Source: Marinomonas rhizomae
GTDB taxonomy: Bacteria; Pseudomonadota; Gammaproteobacteria; Pseudomonadales; Marinomonadaceae
Reading direction: 5' to 3'
DNA length: 64,000 bases
Assembly (NCBI RefSeq): GCF_003315485.1
Contig: NZ_QNSE01000008.1
Coordinates: 211,421 to 275,420, forward strand
In this document: positions 45,970-55,011 of the stretch, piece after piece
How positions within the stretch are numbered: the first letter of the stretch is position 1
Layout of the letters: each line of letters opens with the position of its first letter
Notes under the pieces: model-generated
What the model was told of the DNA's origin: nothing
What the model saw: only the letters and a program-made list of their open reading frames with translations
Databases searched by the model: none
Translations under genes and position numbers: made by a program

Positions 45970-46110
45970 ATGACTCGTTTAATTAAAAAGTTGATGAAAG
46001 CACAGGTATTTAACCGAGAGTCTAGTCACTTTGTAGAGATTGAAACTGGTTCTCATGAGGATATGGATGAGTGGAAAGGTTGGGATGCCTGGGTAGATAT
46101 TAAAAAATAA
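45970..46110 (+). CDS. 46-residue small protein of unknown function
   Basis: A reading frame of 46 codons with a good AAGGA ribosome site nine bases before ATG 45970, followed by a strong intrinsic terminator (46184-46230). The N-terminal third is basic (TRLIKKLMKAQVFNRES) and the rest acidic and tryptophan-containing (DEWKGWDAWVDIKK). No signal peptide or membrane segment. A TTGCGG / GATATT pair near 45913-45940 is a possible promoter, giving a free-standing transcription unit. No family recognised; existence rests on ribosome site, terminator and protein-like composition. Confidence 0.6.
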   Translation: MTRLIKKLMKAQVFNRESSHFVEIETGSHEDMDEWKGWDAWVDIKK

Positions 46111-46183
46111 AGGCTTTTCTAACTCATACTTATGGAAAACATTGACCTTGGAGCAGTGTTGAGGAGTGGTTATGAGGCAATTT

Positions 46184-46230
46184 AAAAAGGGCAAAAAATA
46201 TACCTAATAGTATGTTTTTGCCCTTTTTTT
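46184..46230 (+). terminator. Intrinsic terminator after the 46-residue small protein gene
   Basis: AAAAAGGGCAAAAA (46184-46197) pairs with TTTTTGCCCTTTTTTT (46215-46230) around a 17-base loop. A long A/T-rich stem with GGGC core and terminal T run; it could work in both directions. Confidence 0.82.
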
Positions 46231-46486
46231 GTTATCTGACTATTCAATAATGAACTAGGCTTCTTAGTCACTTTAAGTGATGATGTTTTTGCAGTTTATT
46301 AGGTTTATTCTTTAAAGATAAATTATAAAAAAAGGAAAAACAATGCGTTTGGTCGAGTGAATTTGACCATCATAAATTAACCACGTAGTGTAAATAGCGA
46401 ACTGTAAGAGCATTTTCTTGTTAGGCGTTTTTACTTTCTATTATAGCTATTACAAGAAGTCTACTCTTACTTTCACTGTAATTCCC

Positions 46487-46518
46487 ACTAAACCTTATAA
46501 GGTTTAGTTCGTTTTTTG
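46487..46518 (+). terminator. Perfect 22-base palindrome followed by T run upstream of yqjD-like gene
   Basis: 46487-46508 is a perfect palindrome (ACTAAACCTT and its complement around AT), followed by TCGTTTTTTG. It could be an intrinsic terminator for an upstream short RNA, an attenuator in the operon leader, or a protein operator. Position: 53 bases before the start codon at 46571. Confidence 0.5.
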
Positions 46519-46570
46519 TCGCTAGATTGGCGTTGAAAAGTTAGTTTTAATTCTAAAAGGAGAATAAAGA

Positions 46571-46876
46571 ATGGCTACAACAACCAAGAACACGACCCAA
46601 GCAAAAGCTCATGAAAAAGTAGATAACGCTGCAGAAGCTGCCCATAAAGGGGTTGATAGTGCTGCTGAAATGAAAGAACAGAGTCAAGAACGTATTGAAG
46701 AAGTGGCTCATCAAATTAGCGAGCAAGCTCATAAAATTGCAGACACTGCGAAAAATCAATCTGAACAAATTTCTTCTGCGGTTGGTGAATATGCCAAAGA
46801 GCACCCTGTTAAAACTATCGGTATTGCGTTTTTGGCTGGCGCTTTAGCCGCCAGTTTCTTATGCAAGCGTAAATAA
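46571..46876 (+). CDS. DUF883 (YqjD/ElaB) family ribosome/membrane-associated protein
   Basis: 101 residues. A long amphipathic alanine- and glutamate-rich helix (about 10-75, HKGVDSAAEMKEQSQERIEE) is followed by a single C-terminal membrane segment (TIGIAFLAGALAASFLCKRK), the layout of tail-anchored YqjD/ElaB proteins. E. coli relatives bind ribosomes at the membrane in stationary phase. AAAGGAGAATAAAG precedes ATG 46571. It heads a three-gene unit matching E. coli yqjD-yqjE-yqjK order. Confidence 0.86.
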   Translation: MATTTKNTTQAKAHEKVDNAAEAAHKGVDSAAEMKEQSQERIEEVAHQISEQAHKIADTAKNQSEQISSAVGEYAKEHPVKTIGIAFLAGALAASFLCKRK

Positions 46877-46893
46877 GTTTAGAAACGGAATAA

Positions 46894-47286
46894 ATGGAAA
46901 CAGTCTTGATGGAAACACCACAGCACTCTGACTCACAGCAAGAGAAATCTGACTTTGATAATGTTATCGATACCCATAAAAGTTGGCTAAAGAGTGTATT
47001 GGGGCTTGGAGCATTAGAAGCTAAGTTATGGGTGACATCCAGTGCCCAGCTCCTTGCCTTAATGTGTGGTGTGATTTTTTTATTGCTTACTACTTGGTTA
47101 TTAATTATCGCAACTAGTGCTGCTATTGCATGGAGTTATGGGTTTTCTCTTGTTGGGATTTTATTAACCGCAACGTTAGTGACTTTTTTAAGCTCTATTG
47201 TCTTACTCTATTTTGTGAAACAAACATTAAAAAGTATGGATTTTACTCGTACCTTGGACGCTATTATTCCAACGGAAGAGACATAA
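46894..47286 (+). CDS. Phage-holin-like family membrane protein (YqjE-like)
   Basis: 130 residues with two adjacent membrane segments (about 50-75 and 82-110), a short loop between and polar ends, matching the YqjE / holin superfamily III group, which is cellular and not a lysis gene. Start could be ATG 46894 or ATG 46909. It lies 17 bases after the DUF883 gene and 21 before the next, so all three are co-transcribed. Function unknown; probably membrane stress related by context. Confidence 0.8.
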   Translation: METVLMETPQHSDSQQEKSDFDNVIDTHKSWLKSVLGLGALEAKLWVTSSAQLLALMCGVIFLLLTTWLLIIATSAAIAWSYGFSLVGILLTATLVTFLSSIVLLYFVKQTLKSMDFTRTLDAIIPTEET

Positions 47287-47307
47287 CAGAAAAAGGAAAG
47301 CGTAATT

Positions 47308-47727
47308 ATGTTTGGCCTTAAACGAATGCACCAAAAGCGCGAACGCCTTTATTTACGTACTCAGGTTTTGGAGAAGCGTGCCAAGTTATCTCGAGATAAA
47401 GTCGTTGATAATATTCTTGATACAGCGGCTAGTCCGGTAGGATTGCTTGCGAGCTTTGCGTTAGGTGCAACGACACAGCTTGATATTACGAAAAAGGTTA
47501 GAAAGAATCTGCTGAATGGTGCTAGTCGTGACGTCTTAAGTTTTTTGATGGCGCAAGTGTCTGCTTATATAGCGAATAGTACAGCTATAGCAAATAGTAC
47601 AGCGCAAGCAAGCTCTTCAGCTGAAAATATGACTTCTGAAGGCGAAGACAACGTGTCTTCTAGTGAAGAAGATGCCACCTCCCTAGCCACACCTTTTGTC
47701 GAGCAGAAAGGGACTAACGCTCAATAA
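47308..47727 (+). CDS. Third gene of yqjD-like operon, YqjK-position protein
   Basis: 139 residues. Basic N-terminus (MFGLKRMHQKRERLYLRTQVLEKRAKL), a weakly hydrophobic middle (SPVGLLASFALGA) and a serine/threonine/acidic tail (SAENMTSEGEDNVSSSEED). It sits where yqjK lies in enterobacteria, but residue similarity is not obvious. The repeated TAIANSTAQ stretch suggests a short internal duplication. Function unknown. Confidence 0.65.
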   Translation: MFGLKRMHQKRERLYLRTQVLEKRAKLSRDKVVDNILDTAASPVGLLASFALGATTQLDITKKVRKNLLNGASRDVLSFLMAQVSAYIANSTAIANSTAQASSSAENMTSEGEDNVSSSEEDATSLATPFVEQKGTNAQ

Positions 47728-47952
47728 GCCCGGGGTAAGATGTCATTGCTCATACGGTGTACTTGAGCACCATGAGTTGGTTATATAAATAATCACAGCT
47801 AATACACACACTTGTTCAAAAAAACGGCACTTAATCCTCGACTTTAGTGCTTTAAGCCTCTATATTCGCCCATCTTTGTGTTTGTCTTTTGACCCTACTT
47901 TTGTGGTCTGTATGAACGTTTTTCTTTTCTCTTTGTTTTAGGGCTTTTTCCT

Positions 47953-49536
47953 TTGATCTCCACGGCTAATATCACCATGCAATTTGGCGCAACGCCATTG
48001 TTTGAAAACATCTCTGCAAAATTCGGTAACGGTAATCGCTATGGCTTAATTGGCGCGAACGGATGTGGCAAGTCTACCTTCATGAAAATTCTTAGCGGAG
48101 CACTGACGCCAACGTCTGGTAATGTCTCTATCACGCCAGGGGAAAAAGTTGGTACCTTGAGTCAGGATCAGTTTGCTTTCGAAGAATACTCTGTAGTTGA
48201 TGCCGTAATCATGGGAGATGTGGCCCTATGGAAAGTCAAACAGGAACGTGATGCCATTTACTCAAAGCCAGAAATGAGCGAAGAAGATGGTATGCGAGCG
48301 GGTGAGCTAGAAGCTGAGTTCGCTGAGATGGACGGTTACAGTGCGGAAAGCCGTGCGGGCGATATTCTATTGGAAGCTGGCATCGAAGAAGAATTTCATT
48401 TTGGTTTGATGAGCCAAGTCGCTCCAGGTTGGAAACTTCGTGTTTTGTTAGCGCAAGCCTTGTTTGCTAACCCCGATATTTTGCTATTGGACGAACCAAC
48501 CAACAACTTAGACATCCATACTATTAACTGGTTAGCTGGTGTACTGAATCAGCGCAAATGCACCATGATCATCATTTCCCATGATCGTCACTTTTTGAAC
48601 TCGGTATGTACTCACATGGCGGATATCGATTTTGGAGAGTTGCGCATTTACCCAGGTAACTACGAATATTTCATGGAAGCCTCGTCTTTGATTCGTGAAC
48701 AATTGTTAACTGAAAACGCGAAAAAAAGTGCTGAAATGGATGATCTTCAAGCCTTTGTGAACCGTTTTTCTGCCAATGCATCTAAAGCCAAACAAGCGAG
48801 CTCTCGCGCTAAAAAATTAGAAAAAATTGAATTGTCAGAAGTTAAGCAGTCTAGCCGAATGACGCCATCTCTGACTTTTAAGCAAGATAAGAAACTTCAT
48901 CGTCACGCGTTGATTTTGGAGGATCTGGGTCATGGCTATGATGAGTTGCTGTTTACTGGTGGCGACATGATTTTAGAAGCGGGCTCACGACTGGCTATTA
49001 TTGGTGAAAATGGCGCTGGTAAAACGACGTTCCTACGTTGCTTAATGAAAGAGTTAGATGCCAAACAGGGCGAGGTCAAATGGGCTGAAAACGCTGTAAT
49101 AGGTTATTGTCCTCAAGATAGCACAGAGGATTTTGATTGCGATCTAACCTTGTTTGATTGGATGTCTAAATGGCGTACGGCTAAGCACGATGACTTGAAA
49201 GTTCGTGCTATGTTAGGGCGTTTGCTATTTACCGCAGATGACTTCAATAAAAAAGTACGAGTGTGTTCTGGTGGTGAAAAAAACCGCTTATTGTTTGGCA
49301 AGTTGATGATGATGGATTTGAACGTCTTAGTTATGGATGAGCCAACGAACCACATGGACATGGAAGCCATCGAAGCATTGAATAATGCGTTGTTAGACTT
49401 TGATGGCACACTTATTTTTGTCAGCCATGACCGAGCGTTTGTTTCTTCTTTGGCCAATCGGGTCATTGAGATTAAAGGGCAGCAAGTTGTTGATTTCCAA
49501 GGTACATACGATGATTATCTTGCTCACCAAAGTTAA
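47953..49536 (+). CDS. ybiT: ABC-F family ATPase, YbiT-like
   Basis: 527 residues, colinear with E. coli YbiT. Two ABC domains: Walker [16 protein letters not shown] (about 34-48) and [13 protein letters not shown] (about 351-363), Walker B with [11 protein letters not shown] and [10 protein letters not shown], signatures [12 protein letters not shown] and [11 protein letters not shown]. The linker between them contains [24 protein letters not shown] proteins bind the ribosomal E site; YbiT is one of the translation factors of this group rather than a transporter. TTG start 47953 behind AGGG. A 225-base leader precedes it. The gene ends at a perfect intrinsic terminator. Confidence 0.94.
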   Translation: MISTANITMQFGATPLFENISAKFGNGNRYGLIGANGCGKSTFMKILSGALTPTSGNVSITPGEKVGTLSQDQFAFEEYSVVDAVIMGDVALWKVKQERDAIYSKPEMSEEDGMRAGELEAEFAEMDGYSAESRAGDILLEAGIEEEFHFGLMSQVAPGWKLRVLLAQALFANPDILLLDEPTNNLDIHTINWLAGVLNQRKCTMIIISHDRHFLNSVCTHMADIDFGELRIYPGNYEYFMEASSLIREQLLTENAKKSAEMDDLQAFVNRFSANASKAKQASSRAKKLEKIELSEVKQSSRMTPSLTFKQDKKLHRHALILEDLGHGYDELLFTGGDMILEAGSRLAIIGENGAGKTTFLRCLMKELDAKQGEVKWAENAVIGYCPQDSTEDFDCDLTLFDWMSKWRTAKHDDLKVRAMLGRLLFTADDFNKKVRVCSGGEKNRLLFGKLMMMDLNVLVMDEPTNHMDMEAIEALNNALLDFDGTLIFVSHDRAFVSSLANRVIEIKGQQVVDFQGTYDDYLAHQS

Positions 49537-49561
49537 TCTCACTTAGGGTGAGTCTTTATTT

Positions 49562-49597
49562 AAAGCCATTTACTAGATGCTAGTAAATGGCTTTTTT
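49562..49597 (+). terminator. Intrinsic terminator after ybiT
   Basis: AAAGCCATTTACTAG (49562-49576) and its exact complement CTAGTAAATGGCTTT (49580-49594), with a three-base loop and a six-T run. One of the strongest in the window. Confidence 0.93.
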
Positions 49598-49651
49598 ACG
49601 ACTAGAGATACTAAAACGACTTGCAGCCAAAGCGGGCCTTGATCATGATAA

Positions 49652-50068
49652 ATGGATGATGTTTTTTACTATGCTCATTGGGAGGCGTTTTTGGATATCT
49701 TAATAATAAAAAGCTATCTATTATCTAAGCCTGAGGCCGTTGAGGATTACCCGTTCGATGATAAAACAGCCGTATTCAAAGTTCAGGGTAAGATGTTTGC
49801 TTTATTGAGTAAGCATCAGGGTCGTCGGTTGCTTAACTTAAAGTGTAATCCAGACCATGCTGTTGAATTACGCGATATATTTGTGGAGATTATTCCGGCC
49901 TACCACATGAATAAACGCCACTGGAATTCAGTTATTCTAGATGGCGATTTACCACTCGGGGAAATAGAAAGATTGATTGACCACTCCTACGGTTTGGTGG
50001 TGAAAGGTTTAAAAAAGTCTATCCGAGAAGGCTTGGAAGTTCGCCATGGTGGAGACATTTATAAATAA
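49652..50068 (+). CDS. MmcQ/YjbR family protein
   Basis: 138 residues. After about 20 leading residues the chain matches the YjbR fold: YLLSKPEAVEDYPFDDKTAVFKVQGKMFALL, cut here into two recognisable parts (SKPEAVEDYPF and AVFKVQGKMFALL), then NLKCNPDHAVELRD and NKRHWNSVILDGDLPLGEI. Family members have a double-wing DNA-binding-like fold without a settled role. ATG 49652 has no strong ribosome site and is followed by other ATGs, so the N-terminus is uncertain. Stands alone between terminators. Confidence 0.85.
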   Translation: MDDVFYYAHWEAFLDILIIKSYLLSKPEAVEDYPFDDKTAVFKVQGKMFALLSKHQGRRLLNLKCNPDHAVELRDIFVEIIPAYHMNKRHWNSVILDGDLPLGEIERLIDHSYGLVVKGLKKSIREGLEVRHGGDIYK

Positions 50069-50126
50069 TATTCCCTCTCTTTGAGTTTTTCTCACTCTGC
50101 GTTATTGCCTGTCTGATTTATTACTA

Positions 50127-50171
50127 ATGTCTTCATGTTGTCATTTCTATGTCATGTTTTATCCGTAAATT
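50127..50171 (+). promoter_or_regulatory. PHO box (three half-sites) and -10 of phoX
   Basis: ATGTCTT (50127-50133), TTGTCAT (50138-50144) and ATGTCAT (50149-50155) are direct repeats on an exact 11-base period with four-base spacers, the PhoB-box design. Ten bases later TAAATT (50166-50171) is a plausible -10. Placement matches known PhoB-activated promoters and the PhoX product. Confidence 0.8.
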
Positions 50172-50316
50172 CAAAGTTAGCTTCCTTATGCAGGGGGAAG
50201 CAACTTATCTATGAAAATTACGATAAAACCAGTAGTCAAGGGTCGATTGTTGTGGGGGAGCCCCTAAAGCTCGATAGCCTAGACAACTAATATTTAATAA
50301 ATAATAGGGCAGTGTT

Positions 50317-52218
50317 ATGAATATTATAAACAACAGAGAACTAGGTTTTGACGAATTAGATGAGCTGGTACGTCCCGCTCCTGAGGTGGTAGAGTTCGAA
50401 GAAGTCGCAAACAAAATGGTCTCTCGTCGTGGCTTTTTAGGCGGCGGCGCGGCAGTGGGGGCTGGTGCTTTCGTAATGGGATCGACAACTTTAGCGGCCA
50501 GTAAAGCGTTAGCGGCAGGAGCGCCAGAGTCTCGCCTTGCATTTAATATGGTAAAAGCTAACACATTGGATACTGTCACTGTTCCTGAGGGCTATAAATG
50601 GGAAGTCGTCGCATCTTGGGGAGATCCATTGTTCAGCAACGCTCCGGCTTTTGATGCCGCAACAGGTGGAACCGGAGTGTCTCAAGAATTAGCTTTTGGC
50701 GATCACAACGATGGTATGGCGTTTTTCTCGAAAGATGGCAAACAGATCATGGCCATAAATAATGAATACACGAACGGCGATACACTTCATGCCAATCGCT
50801 CCGATGGTATGCCGAAAACTACGGATGATGTGCGCAAAAATAAAGCGGCTCATGGCGTATCAATTATTGAGGTGGCCCAACGTGGCGGTAACTGGGGGGT
50901 CGTTCAAGACTCTGTTTATAACCGTCGAATCACAGCGGATACTGAAATGGATATTACTGGTCCTGCTCGTGGTCATAAATGGATGCAAACATCGGCAGAC
51001 CCTAAAGGGTTAGTGGCAAAAGGTACTTGGAATAACTGTGGTAATGGACAAACCCCATGGGGTACCTATTTGACCTGTGAAGAGAATTTTAATGGCTACT
51101 TCACGGCAAACGATAAAAACTACAAAATGCCAGAAGCATTTAAGCGCTATGGAATAAGTTCTGAAGGTCGCTACAACTGGGCAATGGCGGATGACCGTTT
51201 TAACTTAGCTAAGGAGCCCAATGAACCAAATCGCTTTGGTTATGTTGTTGAGATCGATCCATTAGATCCGACTTCCCGTCCTAAAAAACGTACCGCTCTA
51301 GGTCGTTTTAAACATGAAAATGCCGAATTGACGATTGCTGCGAATGGCCACGTTGTGGTTTATTTAGGGGACGATGAGCGTGGTGAATTCTTGTACCGTT
51401 TCATTTCCAAGCACAAATATTTGGCGGGTGGACATAATCGCGATCTGCTAGAAGAAGGTACTTTATATGTCGCCAAATTCCATGACAACAATCGTGGTGA
51501 ATGGGTTGCATTGACGCCTAAAACAACGGGTATGACTGAGGCTGAAATTTCGATTCATACTCGTATGGCGGCATCTAAAGTCGGCGCGACTACAATGGAT
51601 CGCCCAGAATGGGTTGCCTCCCATCCACATAAGGCGGAAGTGTATTGCGCCTTGACCAACAACAAAAACCGTGGCGTCAAGCCAAATGCAGGCGGTGATG
51701 CAACGCCTGCTGGTGGTCCAAATCCTCGTGTAAAAAATAACTTTGGTCAAATTGTACGTTGGATGCCAATGGATTCTGATCATACTCATAATGAATTTAA
51801 GTGGGACTTGTTTGTATTGGCTGGTAACCCTGCTGTATATGATGATGCGAATGCAGGATCAAAAAATATTAATCAAGATAATATGTTTAACTCCCCTGAT
51901 GGTCTGAAGTTTGATTCAAAAGGTTTATTATGGATTCAAACTGATGGCAATTACTCAAATGAGAAAGGTTTTCAAGGGCAGGGAAATAATCAAATGCTAG
52001 TGGGTGACCCAGAAACAGGTGAAATTCGCCGTTTCTTAGTGGGGCCAAAGGAATGTGAGATTACTGGTTCTGCATGGAATGCTGGACGAACAACAATGTT
52101 TATAAGTATTCAGCATCCAGGTGAGAAAGGAAACTCTCATTGGCCTAATGGTGGCAATTCTGTTCCTCGCTCTAGTGTTATCGCCATTTCACGTGAAGAT
52201 GGTGCAGTGATCGGTTAA
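50317..52218 (+). CDS. phoX: PhoX-type alkaline phosphatase, Tat-exported
   Basis: 633 residues. A twin-arginine signal is at about residues 32-65 (SRRGFLGGGAAVGAGAF...), preceded by an unusually long polar N-region. The body matches the PhoX/DUF839 beta-propeller: AFGDHNDGMAFF, INNEYTN, ARGHKWMQT, WGTYLTCEENFNGYF, GRFKHENAELTI and SPDGLKFDSKGLLWIQTDGN. PhoX releases phosphate from organophosphates in the periplasm using calcium and iron. It lies behind a three-repeat PHO box, consistent with induction by phosphate starvation. The 5' leader is about 140 bases. A terminator follows. Confidence 0.94.
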   Translation: MNIINNRELGFDELDELVRPAPEVVEFEEVANKMVSRRGFLGGGAAVGAGAFVMGSTTLAASKALAAGAPESRLAFNMVKANTLDTVTVPEGYKWEVVASWGDPLFSNAPAFDAATGGTGVSQELAFGDHNDGMAFFSKDGKQIMAINNEYTNGDTLHANRSDGMPKTTDDVRKNKAAHGVSIIEVAQRGGNWGVVQDSVYNRRITADTEMDITGPARGHKWMQTSADPKGLVAKGTWNNCGNGQTPWGTYLTCEENFNGYFTANDKNYKMPEAFKRYGISSEGRYNWAMADDRFNLAKEPNEPNRFGYVVEIDPLDPTSRPKKRTALGRFKHENAELTIAANGHVVVYLGDDERGEFLYRFISKHKYLAGGHNRDLLEEGTLYVAKFHDNNRGEWVALTPKTTGMTEAEISIHTRMAASKVGATTMDRPEWVASHPHKAEVYCALTNNKNRGVKPNAGGDATPAGGPNPRVKNNFGQIVRWMPMDSDHTHNEFKWDLFVLAGNPAVYDDANAGSKNINQDNMFNSPDGLKFDSKGLLWIQTDGNYSNEKGFQGQGNNQMLVGDPETGEIRRFLVGPKECEITGSAWNAGRTTMFISIQHPGEKGNSHWPNGGNSVPRSSVIAISREDGAVIG

Positions 52219-52551
52219 GATATTGCTTTATATATAGTTTTTTAATTGAAAAAGCCAGCTTTAATGTACATGCTGGCTTTTTTTTGTCTTTTGAATTGAT
52301 CGTAGCGTATTCTTTATGCGAGTCGTCTTTTTATTATGATCTATATCAGGAAATCTATAAAATTTACTTATGATGTCCTTGTTTCATTGTCGAGAAAATG
52401 TCAGTCTTAGGAGTATGTAAGATATCCATAAACACAGGATTCTTTTATCTAATAATAGAAGTTTATTTTTCCTTATTATTTATTGAAATGACAATTTTAA
52501 AGATAAGTTAAGTAATAAACCATAAACCATAAAACATTTAAGTGAGTAACA
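52219..52551. other. 333-base gap between phoX and the GGDEF-EAL gene
   Basis: It contains the phoX terminator (52249-52285). A weak PHO-like pair, TTGTCGA-GAAA-ATGTCAG, lies near 52386-52403. Just before the next start there is a tandem AAACCATAAACCATA repeat. No gene seen. Confidence 0.5.
52249..52285 (+). terminator. Intrinsic terminator after phoX
   Basis: AAAAAGCCAGC (52249-52259) pairs with GCTGGCTTTTT (52272-52282) around a 12-base loop, followed by further Ts. Confidence 0.9.
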
Positions 52552-54966
52552 ATGGGCGTTGTACTTTCTAAATCATTATTTATTAAACAAGCAATTTTAA
52601 CCTTAGCCCTCGCCATAGTTTTAAGTTTAGTTAGCAGCAGTATTCAATTTTTTGATGGTGTCCGCTATCAAAAGAAACAAATTGACCGTGACTTCGATGA
52701 ATTGCTCGCCGTTGTTGAAAAACCATTGTCAGAGGCGGTCTTTCGTCTCGATACTTCGTTTGCCCAGCAGCAAATTGATAGTCTATTGTTGAGTCCCTCA
52801 ATTGCTCATGTTGAAGTTCGTGATGAATCGGGAGCATTGTTTGTTGAAGCAACGGCGGATGCACTTGACCTCTCTGTCTCTCAATCGTTAGCTGACTACT
52901 TCTTATCCGATTTACAAAGTTATAATCGCGACTTACGTTTGGAGGCACCTGCTTTTCAAGCAGGAAGTTTGCTTGTATTGCCTGAAAAACGTTATTTGTT
53001 TGATAGAATTTTCAAAGAACACCTTTCAATTCTTATCTATAACTTGTTTAAAGATGTGTTGTTAGCGTCTTTAATTTCATTGGTTTTTTACTTTTTGGTA
53101 ACGTATCCCTTAAAGTGTCTGACGGACTCTTTGTCGACGGCTGGACATAATGAAAAGCTTCTTTTGCCAAAGTCATTTTATCGACGCCATCGATCAGACG
53201 AGCTAGGGCACTTGCACTCTACTTTTTCTTTACTCTGGAATAAATTAAATACAGCTCTTAGCGATCTTGAGCGTAGTGATAGCCATACAAAAGCGATGAT
53301 AGAACACGCTGCTGATGGGATTATCTTGTTAGATGAAGACAATAAAATCTCCTTGGTTAATACGGCCGCTGAATATATGTTAAAGATGAAAAGCAGCGAC
53401 CTTCAGTCTGGCTCCTTAGATGTCTTACATACGCCTTCTTCTTGGCTTTCATTTTCTAGAGTATTAAATTCGCTTCAAGTAAATTCCCCTCTTACGATTG
53501 AAACCATTTATCAAGTCCAAAATATTGAACTCCCCGTCGAAATCCGTTTGGCGAGATACAAAATTCAAGATAAAACGGAAACCTTGTTGTTGATTCGTGA
53601 TGTATCTGAGCGCAAAGAGACGGAAGAACATATTCATCATTTAGCTTATTATGACCCGATAACAAACCTCCCTAATCGTCAATATTTGGCAGATAAACTG
53701 CATGAAACCTTACAGCGCAGGAAGCATAATCTGAGCTATTCGTCGGTTGTTTTTATGGACCTTGATCGGTTTAAAACCATTAATGATTCGCTTGGGCATA
53801 ATGTTGGAGATCAATTGTTGTGCTGTGTCGCATCTCAGCTGTCTTCTCTGATCGAAGAAAATATTATTTTTGCCCGAATGGGAGGCGATGAGTTTGCTTT
53901 TTTACTGATAGACCTAGGCGACAATAAAGAGCGAGTTGAAAAATCAATCAAGGGATTTGTTGAAAGTATCATGTACGCGTGTCAACAAGTTAAAAAAGCG
54001 GGCCATCATGAGGTTCATATCACGGCAAGTTTAGGGGCGACTATATTCGCTGGAAATGAAGGCTCCGCTGAAATCATTTTAAAACAAGCGGATACGGCTC
54101 TTTATCGAGCAAAAGAATCAGGGCGTAATACGTTCGCTTTGTATAAATCAGAAATGCAGGCGGTTTCAGATGCTCGTCTTGAAATGGAAAAAGCACTTCA
54201 TCATGCCACTGAGTTTAAATTGTTTGAGTTGTATTATCAGCCGCAAACAAACGATAAAGATGAGTTGATTGGTGCTGAAGCGCTTATTCGCTGGAAAGAT
54301 GAGAAAAAGGGCTTTATTTCTCCGGCTGAATTTATACCTGTAGCAGAAGAAATAGGACTTATTGTTGAAATAGGTCATTGGGTTCTCAACGAAGCTTTAT
54401 CGCAAGTGGCAACTTGGTTAAAAGAAGGGAAGTGGCATTTGTCTTGGCGCATGTCTATCAATGTCAGTCCGATCCAATTTCAGCAGGCGGGGTTTTTACC
54501 TATGTTAAAAGCTCAATTGGAAAAACATGATGTCCCGGCTAGCTGTGTGGATCTAGAAATCACTGAAAACATGCTGTTGAATGATTTGGCTTCTTGCTTA
54601 GAGAAAATGAACGCAATAAAAGCATTAGGTGTACATTTATCCATTGATGATTTTGGTACTGGGTATTCTTCGCTGAAATATTTAAAGTCTCTGCCTATTG
54701 ATAGGTTGAAAATAGACCAGTCTTTTGTGCGCGATTTGTTGACTGATAAAAGTGACGAAGCCATTGTTCATGCCGTCATCGCGATGGCAAAAGCGCTCAA
54801 TATCAATGTACTTGCTGAAGGCGTTGAGACATTGCCTCATTATGATCGATTACGAGAGATTCATTGTTTCTATTATCAAGGCTATTATTTTGGGCATCCA
54901 TTGCCGCCAGACGAGTTTATTGCTGCATTTGTCCATGATTCAGCCACGTTGAAGCCTTCTTTATAG
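52552..54966 (+). CDS. Membrane GGDEF-EAL protein with PAS domain (c-di-GMP turnover)
   Basis: 804 residues. Two transmembrane helices (about 10-30 and 163-186) flank a periplasmic region. HAMP-like and PAS (about 245-365) regions follow, then a GGDEF domain with intact ARMGGDEFAF and an EAL domain with EALIRW, INVSPIQF, LEITENMLL, DDFGTGYSS, KIDQSF, LAEGVET and QGYYFGHP. Both catalytic centres look intact, so cyclase and phosphodiesterase activities are both possible. No RxxD inhibitory site is placed before GGDEF. GAGTAACA precedes ATG 52552. The 333-base upstream region has a weak PHO-like site, not convincing. Confidence 0.92.
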   Translation: MGVVLSKSLFIKQAILTLALAIVLSLVSSSIQFFDGVRYQKKQIDRDFDELLAVVEKPLSEAVFRLDTSFAQQQIDSLLLSPSIAHVEVRDESGALFVEATADALDLSVSQSLADYFLSDLQSYNRDLRLEAPAFQAGSLLVLPEKRYLFDRIFKEHLSILIYNLFKDVLLASLISLVFYFLVTYPLKCLTDSLSTAGHNEKLLLPKSFYRRHRSDELGHLHSTFSLLWNKLNTALSDLERSDSHTKAMIEHAADGIILLDEDNKISLVNTAAEYMLKMKSSDLQSGSLDVLHTPSSWLSFSRVLNSLQVNSPLTIETIYQVQNIELPVEIRLARYKIQDKTETLLLIRDVSERKETEEHIHHLAYYDPITNLPNRQYLADKLHETLQRRKHNLSYSSVVFMDLDRFKTINDSLGHNVGDQLLCCVASQLSSLIEENIIFARMGGDEFAFLLIDLGDNKERVEKSIKGFVESIMYACQQVKKAGHHEVHITASLGATIFAGNEGSAEIILKQADTALYRAKESGRNTFALYKSEMQAVSDARLEMEKALHHATEFKLFELYYQPQTNDKDELIGAEALIRWKDEKKGFISPAEFIPVAEEIGLIVEIGHWVLNEALSQVATWLKEGKWHLSWRMSINVSPIQFQQAGFLPMLKAQLEKHDVPASCVDLEITENMLLNDLASCLEKMNAIKALGVHLSIDDFGTGYSSLKYLKSLPIDRLKIDQSFVRDLLTDKSDEAIVHAVIAMAKALNINVLAEGVETLPHYDRLREIHCFYYQGYYFGHPLPPDEFIAAFVHDSATLKPSL

Positions 54967-55011
54967 CGTAATATGTCACGCTAAACTTTTATTCAATATT
55001 AAGGGCTAGGT

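Larger units (their letters stand above)
46111..46570. other. 460-base gap between the small protein and the yqjD-like operon
   Basis: It contains the terminator at 46184-46230, a small dyad TGGTC...GACCA near 46356-46374, and a perfect 22-base palindrome with T run at 46487-46518 just ahead of the yqjD-like start. No other gene is supported. A short non-coding RNA ending at 46518 is possible. Confidence 0.5.

Noticed and set aside
46894..47286. Holin-like annotation as a sign of prophage
   Set aside because: The protein matches the cellular YqjE type and sits in a yqjD-like operon; no phage genes are nearby.
52386..52403. PHO-like repeat TTGTCGA-GAAA-ATGTCAG upstream of the GGDEF-EAL gene
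   Set aside because: Period is right but the half-sites are weak, there is no third repeat, and the distance to the start is long; not strong enough to call a PHO box.
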